Source: Acidovorax delafieldii
GTDB taxonomy: Bacteria > Pseudomonadota > Gammaproteobacteria > Burkholderiales > Burkholderiaceae_C
Assembly (NCBI GenBank): GCA_002327945.1
Contig: DCVY01000242.1
Location: forward strand, 3,753 to 8,992
Direction: 5' to 3'
Length of the DNA: 5,240 nt
Shown: positions 1 through 3,332 of the stretch, in pieces
Numbering within the stretch: position 1 is the first letter of the stretch
Layout: every line of letters starts with the position of its first letter
Made by a program: the position numbers and the translations under genes
Notes under the pieces: generated by a model
What the model was told of the DNA's origin: nothing
Seen by the model: only the letters and a program-made list of their open reading frames with translations
Databases searched by the model: none

Positions 1-143
1 CCGCTGCGCCCGCCACCATAGACGAGTTGCCCGCCATGCGATCCGATCCACTGGCCCACGGCAGAAGCCGCCTGGGCAAACGCAGTGCTCTCGCCAGTGC
101 GGGAGCCACAGTACACACAGATCGAAAAAACCGGCTCAGCCAT
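1..143 (-). CDS. LOG family (TIGR00730) Rossmann-fold protein, 5' part only
   Basis: This is the N-terminal 47 codons of a gene read on the minus strand from ATG at 143-141; the rest lies beyond position 1. The translation starts MAEPVFSICVYCGSR and ends at the window edge in LVYGGGRS. The pattern [VI]CVYCGSR near the N-terminus followed about 30 residues later by LVYGGG is the nucleotide-binding start of the LOG / 'lysine decarboxylase-like' TIGR00730 family. Members hydrolyse cytokinin riboside 5'-monophosphates or related nucleotides to base plus ribose 5-phosphate in the cytosol. The catalytic PGGxGTxxE motif would be outside the window and cannot be checked. The start overlaps the dgkA stop by 8 bp and has an AGAGG ribosome site 7 nt upstream inside dgkA, so translation is probably coupled to dgkA. 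Family assignment is fairly secure; the substrate is unknown. Confidence 0.85.
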   Translation of the reverse strand, partial: MAEPVFSICVYCGSRTGESTAFAQAASAVGQWIGSHGGQLVYGGGRS

Positions 144-618
144 GGAAAAACCTCTGAAAAAGAGCTGCAGACCAGATGCCGATGGACAGCAGCAGCGACA
201 GCAGCACTGCCGCGCTGCCCATGTCCTTGGCGCGTTTGGAAAGGTCGTGCCACTCGGGGCCGATGCGGTCGATGGCGGTTTCGATGCCGGTGTTGAGCAG
301 TTCGACGATCATCACGATCACCACCGAACCCGCCAGCAGCGCTACCTCCACCCAGCTTTGGCCCAGCCAGAACGACAGCGGGACCAGGACCACGGCCGCA
401 ATGGCTTCCTGACGAAATGCCTTCTCGTTCCAGCCGGCACGCAAGCCCGCGAGCGAGTAGCCGGTGGCATGCCAGATCCGTTTCAGTCCGGACCGTGCCT
501 TGTGCGGGTTGGCGGGCGGGAGGTGCAATGGGTCGAGCGACTGCATTCGGCAATTGTCGGGCGCAGATATGTCTGGCAAGGAACTGTCCGGCAAGGGCTT
601 ATTTTTTTGCAGGTTCAT
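136..618 (-). CDS. dgkA: Diacylglycerol kinase, prokaryotic DgkA type
   Basis: DgkA is an inner-membrane trimeric enzyme that phosphorylates diacylglycerol with ATP to phosphatidic acid. It recycles the diacylglycerol released when phospholipid head groups are used for periplasmic glucans or envelope modification. With the ATG at 618 the product is 160 aa. The core from about residue 45 aligns by eye with E. coli DgkA (122 aa): FRQE at 68-71, VELLNTGIE at 105-113 and RAKDMGSAAV at 129-138. E106, N109, E113, D117, K131 and D132 match E. coli E69, N72, E76, D80, K94 and D95. Three hydrophobic stretches lie at about 72-87, 91-108 and 136-153. The first ~44 residues are a polar, proline-rich extension absent from E. 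coli. The start is uncertain: ATG at 618 overlaps the RDD gene by 20 bp; ATG at 546 gives 136 aa and a 52-bp gap; ATG at 648 is also open. None has a clear Shine-Dalgarno sequence. The stop overlaps the next gene by 8 bp. Confidence 0.95.
   Translation of the reverse strand: MNLQKNKPLPDSSLPDISAPDNCRMQSLDPLHLPPANPHKARSGLKRIWHATGYSLAGLRAGWNEKAFRQEAIAAVVLVPLSFWLGQSWVEVALLAGSVVIVMIVELLNTGIETAIDRIGPEWHDLSKRAKDMGSAAVLLSLLLSIGIWSAALFQRFFHG
151..155 (-). promoter_or_regulatory. Ribosome binding site of the LOG-family gene
   Basis: On the minus strand AGAGG lies 7 nt before the ATG at 143. It sits within the last codons of dgkA and supports this start and the 8-bp overlap. Confidence 0.7.
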
Positions 619-1138
619 GGTGCACCAGGCGGGTACCCGCAAGCGCATCGTGCCAGAACTGTTGCTGTGGGTGAAAGCGGCTCAGCAGCGCCCACACCGC
701 GACCCATCCCAACACAATCACCGTGGACTCGCCGCCCAGCAGCGAAAAGGGTGCCACGGCGGCCAGTGGCGGCAGAAACCACAGCCAGGAAAGAGCGTAG
801 CGCAGCAGTGCGCGACGCTGGGTGAGCGGACGGCCGGCACGGTCCACCACACGGATGTTCCAGGTTTTCATGGCCAGGGTCTGGCCCTTGGCCCAGAACC
901 AGGTGAAGTAGATGCCAAACACCACGAACAGGAATGCCTGCAGGGCGTGGCGGTTGTCCATGGCATTGCGGGTCTGGCTCAGGGTTCCAAACAGGTAGCC
1001 GGCGATGAAGACCACGCCGAACATCAGGATGCCTTCGTACATCCAGCATGCCATGCGGCGGACCAGGCCGGGGGCCTGGAAGTTCAACAGGGGAGGGTCA
1101 GCGCAAGACAGCGCTTGTGTCGAGGGCAAGGCGGACAT
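599..1138 (-). CDS. RDD-family integral membrane protein
   Basis: The 179-aa product has four hydrophobic segments, at about 33-51, 66-83, 113-133 and 138-153. RDD proteins are small inner-membrane proteins of mostly unknown function; some are linked to ion or proton antiport. Support for the family comes from the first helix preceded by paired arginines (R27-R28), the loop after helix 2 with GQTLAMKTWNIRVVDRAGRPLT (residues 85-106, usual RDD form 'GqTpGkkllgirVvd..G.plt') and the C-terminal FWHDALAGTRLV (161-172, usual 'HDllAGT.VV'). The acidic position of the first helix, normally Asp, is Glu here (WMYEG, E35). The ATG at 1138 lies 5 bp after the stop of the upstream DUF3106 gene, with no convincing ribosome site, so coupling by re-initiation is likely. 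The 3' end is a run of seven A residues running into TAA, overlapping the proposed dgkA start. The assignment is good at family level; the transported or bound ligand is unknown. Confidence 0.88.
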   Translation of the reverse strand: MSALPSTQALSCADPPLLNFQAPGLVRRMACWMYEGILMFGVVFIAGYLFGTLSQTRNAMDNRHALQAFLFVVFGIYFTWFWAKGQTLAMKTWNIRVVDRAGRPLTQRRALLRYALSWLWFLPPLAAVAPFSLLGGESTVIVLGWVAVWALLSRFHPQQQFWHDALAGTRLVHHEPAKK

Positions 1139-1143
1139 GCAGG

Positions 1144-2022
1144 TTACTGGGGTGTCAGGAGGGGGGCATCGGGCACCGCAGGGGTCGCATGTTCGCTCGC
1201 TGCTGGCGTGGCTGACAGTGGCGGCAGCGTCATTGGCACCGCCACAGGCACGGTGACCGGAGAAGTCTCCACCACGGGAGCAGAAGATGGAGCGGGAGAG
1301 CCGTGGATGCCCCCACCCACCGCAGGAGCGACCGGCACTGGCACTGCAACGCGCGGGGGCAAATTCTGGATGGGTGGAATCTTGGGCTGATTAGGGCGAT
1401 TGGGGTTGACCTCCGAGGCCGCTGGAATCTGTGCGAGCTTGCGGGCGGGCACTGGTTTGAGCGCGGTGGCTGCACCTTGCGGTTTGGGGGGCGCGCTCGC
1501 CGCCAGCTTGCGCTTTTCTTCATCGCTCAGCGCCTGGTAGGCCTGCCATTGGGCGAGCTTGTTGTCTCGGGCCAGGCGATTGGAATCGGCGTAGTTGAGC
1601 CGTGCCTGATTGCGCTGTTGTGCGCTCAGGCTGGCCCACTCTGTCATGCGGTCATGCAGTTTTTCCTGTTCCTGTTTAGGCAGTGTCGGGAAGGTCTGGG
1701 CCAGGGCGAGCCAGCGTTTTTTTTGCACCTCGCTCAGCAGTGCCCATCGCTCCGCCAGCGGGTAAAGCGCCAGTTTTTGCGGCGTGTTCAGGACTTCCCA
1801 GCCCGGGCCAGCAGGGGCCGGCGTGGGAGGGGCTGCCGTCTTGCCAGATGCCCCTTTGCCGCTGGACTTGGGGGCCAGCGCGGCGGCTGGAAGCACGGTG
1901 CCGGGCGCCATGCGTACCTGGTTGAGCACCGCCACGCCGCCTGCTGCGAACGCACCTAAAAGCACCAAAGCCAGCACAAAGGCTGGCATGGCGGGGCGCG
2001 CGTCGGGTGGACTTGTGTGCAT
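1144..2022 (-). CDS. DUF3106-type membrane-anchored protein with helical repeats and a Pro/Ala/Val-rich tail
   Basis: With ATG at 2022 the protein has 292 aa: a short N-terminus, one hydrophobic segment at about 14-32 (signal anchor or uncleaved signal peptide), an Ala/Pro/Lys linker to about 74, a charged helical domain at 75-174, and a long Pro/Ala/Val-rich low-complexity tail to the end. The helical domain resembles DUF3106, a family without known function. It contains five copies of an aromatic-x-x-Leu-x-x-x-[Gln/Glu] unit, with leucines at 78, 96, 114, 132 and 165; the first four are exactly 18 residues apart. LSAQQR (132-137) looks like the LTxxQ motif of CpxP/Spy/CnrX-type periplasmic proteins, but homology is not shown. 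The most likely topology is cytoplasmic N-terminus with the repeats in the periplasm. The start lies 19 bp after the DUF3619 stop; ATG at 2079 (overlapping that gene) and 1989 are alternatives, and none has a clear ribosome site. Confidence 0.86.
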   Translation of the reverse strand: MHTSPPDARPAMPAFVLALVLLGAFAAGGVAVLNQVRMAPGTVLPAAALAPKSSGKGASGKTAAPPTPAPAGPGWEVLNTPQKLALYPLAERWALLSEVQKKRWLALAQTFPTLPKQEQEKLHDRMTEWASLSAQQRNQARLNYADSNRLARDNKLAQWQAYQALSDEEKRKLAASAPPKPQGAATALKPVPARKLAQIPAASEVNPNRPNQPKIPPIQNLPPRVAVPVPVAPAVGGGIHGSPAPSSAPVVETSPVTVPVAVPMTLPPLSATPAASEHATPAVPDAPLLTPQ

Positions 2023-2041
2023 GCAGTAAAAGCGGAGGCAA

Positions 2042-2482
2042 TCAGTTGCTGGTATAGGTGGTTTTGAGGAACTGTACAAAACCTGGGTCGGAGTAAGCCG
2101 CCGGGGGCAGCTCGTCGGTCAACAGGGCTGCGTCGACTTCCGCGACCTCATTGTTGCCTTGTTCGTCCTGGGCTGTGTTGATGACCACCAAGCCTACCAG
2201 CAGGGCCATCACGGGAATGGCCGAAACCAGGGCGCTCCACCAGCCACCCCGCTCGTTGCCACCACCGAGCACTGCAGTGTTGCCTGCGTGCATGACTGCG
2301 GGCGCAGCGCGACGCACCGGTACGATGACTTTGCGCTTTGCTAATGCCTGCATGCGGGCGGCGCGAAGTCGCTCGGAAATATCGTAGGGCAGGTCGTCCG
2401 TGCCACTGGTCAGCCGCGCAGCAACGCGGCGGGCGAAACGGTCTGCCGCCAATTCGGAGGGGAGAGGGTTTGCGGTGTTCAT
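2042..2482 (-). CDS. DUF3619-type single-pass membrane protein, candidate anti-sigma factor
   Basis: The 146-aa product has an amphipathic, Arg-rich N-terminal domain (about 1-60, including DRFARRVAARL and SERLRAARMQAL), a Gly/Asn linker, one transmembrane helix at about 81-101 and an acidic C-terminal ~45 residues ending in GFVQFLKTTYTSN. Gene position and general look fit DUF3619, a proteobacterial family of unknown function found next to sigma factor genes. A cytoplasmic N-terminus that could hold a sigma factor, one membrane helix and a short periplasmic tail is the usual layout of anti-sigma factors. No zinc-binding HxxxCxxC motif of the ZAS class is present, so the anti-sigma role is inference from topology and context. 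The start ATG overlaps the sigma factor stop as ATGA and has AAGGA 8 nt upstream, giving tight coupling. The longer open frame up to 2566 merely overlaps the sigma gene and is not needed. Confidence 0.87.
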   Translation of the reverse strand: MNTANPLPSELAADRFARRVAARLTSGTDDLPYDISERLRAARMQALAKRKVIVPVRRAAPAVMHAGNTAVLGGGNERGGWWSALVSAIPVMALLVGLVVINTAQDEQGNNEVAEVDAALLTDELPPAAYSDPGFVQFLKTTYTSN

Positions 2483-3048
2483 GGTTCGATTCCTTTTGCC
2501 TTCAGTGCCTTGCTGAGGGTCTGTACTGCACGAAAACAGTGCGTTTTGACGCTGCCTTCGGTACAACCCATGGCAGCTGCTGTTTCTGCGACATCCATTT
2601 CTTCCCAGTAACGCATGAGAAACGCTTCCCGTTGACGTGCCGGCAACCCCTCAATTTCTTCTTCGATGTCTTTGAAGATCTGCGCACGCTGGGCCAGATT
2701 CTCCGCGCTTTCTGCCCGGTCCCCATTGTCGGGGCCTGCATAGGCTTCGAGCAAATCAAATTCCGAGCCATCGTCGCCCGGTCCATCAAAGTCACTCATG
2801 CTCGAAAACAGGGCATTGCGGGTCTTTTGGCGGCGAAACCAGTCCAGCGTGCAGTTCGACAGGATGCGCTGAAACAGCATGGGCAGCTCGCTTGGGGGCT
2901 TGTCTCCGTAGTGCTCGGCCAGCTTGAGCATGCTGTCCTGAACGATGTCCAGGGCCGCTTCCTCATTGCGGACGTGATAGACCGAACGCTTGAAAGCGCG
3001 CTTTTCTACACTTTTGAGGAATTCGGAGAGTTCTTGTTCGGTTGCCAA
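2479..3048 (-). CDS. ECF-type RNA polymerase sigma factor
   Basis: The 189-aa product has only sigma regions 2 and 4, as in ECF (sigma-70 group 4) factors, which direct RNA polymerase to a small stress or envelope regulon. Region 2 spans about 6-76: EEAALDIVQDSMLKL (29-43) is region 2.2, which binds the core polymerase, and FQRILSNCTLDWFRRQKTR (59-77) covers the -10 recognition helices. A polar acidic linker follows (82-118). Region 4 spans about 127-185 with LPARQREAFLMRYWEEMD and the helix-turn-helix VAETAAAMGCTEGSVKTHCF (153-172), which reads the -35 element. The start must be TTG at 3048: an in-frame stop sits at 3057-3055, only two CTC codons lie between, and the next ATG is codon 40, inside region 2. 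No Shine-Dalgarno sequence precedes it. It is the first gene of the minus-strand operon and overlaps DUF3619 by 4 bp. The promoters it recognises are unknown. Confidence 0.95.
   Translation of the reverse strand: MATEQELSEFLKSVEKRAFKRSVYHVRNEEAALDIVQDSMLKLAEHYGDKPPSELPMLFQRILSNCTLDWFRRQKTRNALFSSMSDFDGPGDDGSEFDLLEAYAGPDNGDRAESAENLAQRAQIFKDIEEEIEGLPARQREAFLMRYWEEMDVAETAAAMGCTEGSVKTHCFRAVQTLSKALKAKGIEP
2491..2495 (-). promoter_or_regulatory. Ribosome binding site of the DUF3619 gene
   Basis: AAGGA on the minus strand, 8 nt before ATG 2482, inside the end of the sigma factor gene. It decides in favour of the ATGA-overlap start over the upstream in-frame ATG at 2566. Confidence 0.75.
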
Positions 3049-3097
3049 GAGGAGTCAGCCCGGGAGGGTCGATGCGGCCATTGGAGAAGGCATGGCG

Positions 3098-3135
3098 CAG
3101 CACTTAGAATCCGGCGATTATCGCATTGAGTGCTG
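3098..3135. repeat. Seven-bp inverted repeat flanking the sigma operon -10 element
   Basis: CAGCACT (3098-3104) and AGTGCTG (3129-3135) are perfect inverted copies enclosing GCGAT-T-ATCGC (3114-3124), itself a short palindrome covering the minus-strand -10. It could be an operator or a cruciform-prone site. Confidence 0.35.
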
Positions 3136-3143
3136 AATTTTCC
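3117..3143 (-). promoter_or_regulatory. Predicted promoter of the sigma factor operon (extended -10)
   Basis: On the minus strand TGCGATAAT (3125-3117) matches an extended -10 (TGn plus a hexamer one base off TATAAT). No TTGACA-like -35 lies at 16-18 bp. GGAAAA (3143-3138) lies 15 nt upstream of the hexamer and faintly resembles an ECF -35 (GGAAC), so autoregulation is possible but weak. The start would be near 3110, giving a leader of about 60 nt to the TTG codon. Confidence 0.5.
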
Positions 3144-3148
3144 GGAAA
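3139..3148. repeat. Perfect palindrome TTTCCGGAAA between the divergent promoters
   Basis: A 10-bp perfect palindrome close to the midpoint (about 3149) of the two opposed -10 hexamers. It is a candidate binding site for a dimeric regulator acting on both promoters. Confidence 0.35.
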
Positions 3149-3152
3149 TGGC

Positions 3153-3181
3153 TGGTTTTGTGCGTGTTGCAGTGCGATAAT
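3153..3181 (+). promoter_or_regulatory. Predicted promoter of ilvI (extended -10)
   Basis: TGC plus GATAAT at 3173-3181 is a good extended -10. At a 17-bp spacer the -35 position holds TGGTTT (3153-3158), a poor match, consistent with an extended -10 promoter that may need an activator. Transcription would start near 3188. Confidence 0.55.
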
Positions 3182-3192
3182 TTCACTTGCAA
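3167..3192. repeat. Imperfect dyad overlapping the ilvI -10 element, possible operator
   Basis: TTGCAGTG (3167-3174) and CACTTGCAA (3184-3192) are inverted copies with one extra T, separated by nine bases that include most of the -10 hexamer. The position suits a repressor or Lrp-like regulator, but no regulator can be named from the sequence. Confidence 0.35.
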
Positions 3193-3321
3193 TTCAAAAG
3201 GCAAACGGGTCACGGTCCGGCGCGGCAATCATCCCGCCCATGTCCTTGGCCTCAAGTTCCGAGCTGGCTTCACGAGAGTCCATGCAAGGAGCACCCAAGG
3301 TTTTTCGTCAGAGAAATTCAC

Positions 3322-3326
3322 AAAGG
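3322..3326 (+). promoter_or_regulatory. Ribosome binding site of ilvI
   Basis: AAAGG lies 6 nt before ATG 3333. The in-frame ATGs at 3240 and 3282 lack such a site and would add residues upstream of the normal AHAS N-terminus, so this site decides the start. Confidence 0.75.
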
Positions 3327-3332
3327 TTGATC

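Larger units (their letters stand above)
3049..3332. other. Divergent intergenic control region between the sigma operon and ilvI
   Basis: These 284 bases separate two divergent genes and hold no convincing ORF. They contain opposed extended -10 elements (3117-3125 minus, 3173-3181 plus), a 7-bp inverted repeat around the first (CAGCACT 3098-3104 / AGTGCTG 3129-3135), a perfect 10-bp palindrome TTTCCGGAAA (3139-3148) between them, and an imperfect dyad around the second (3167-3174 / 3184-3192). The ilv leader from about 3188 to 3332 would be roughly 145 nt. The ilv reading frame stays open through the right half but looks non-coding there. Confidence 0.8.

Noticed and set aside
85..825. A 246-residue plus-strand frame over dgkA and RDD
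   Set aside because: Antisense to well-supported genes; Gln/Arg/His-rich translation with no recognisable motif.
464..1390. A 308-residue plus-strand frame across the dgkA, RDD and DUF3106 genes
   Set aside because: It is a shadow of three supported minus-strand genes, with Gly/Gln/His-rich low-complexity translation and no domain.
1303..1959. A 218-residue plus-strand frame over the DUF3106 gene
   Set aside because: Shadow of the supported minus-strand gene, whose TM segment and 18-residue repeats are coherent only on the minus strand.
2338..3129. A 263-residue plus-strand frame over the sigma factor and DUF3619 genes
   Set aside because: It runs opposite a clear ECF sigma factor and through its promoter, and its translation matches no family I recognise.
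3126..3332. In-frame upstream extension of ilvI by up to 69 codons
   Set aside because: It crosses the predicted promoter, is Ser/Cys/Ala-rich without resemblance to AHAS, and the ATG at 3333 has the ribosome site and expected N-terminus.
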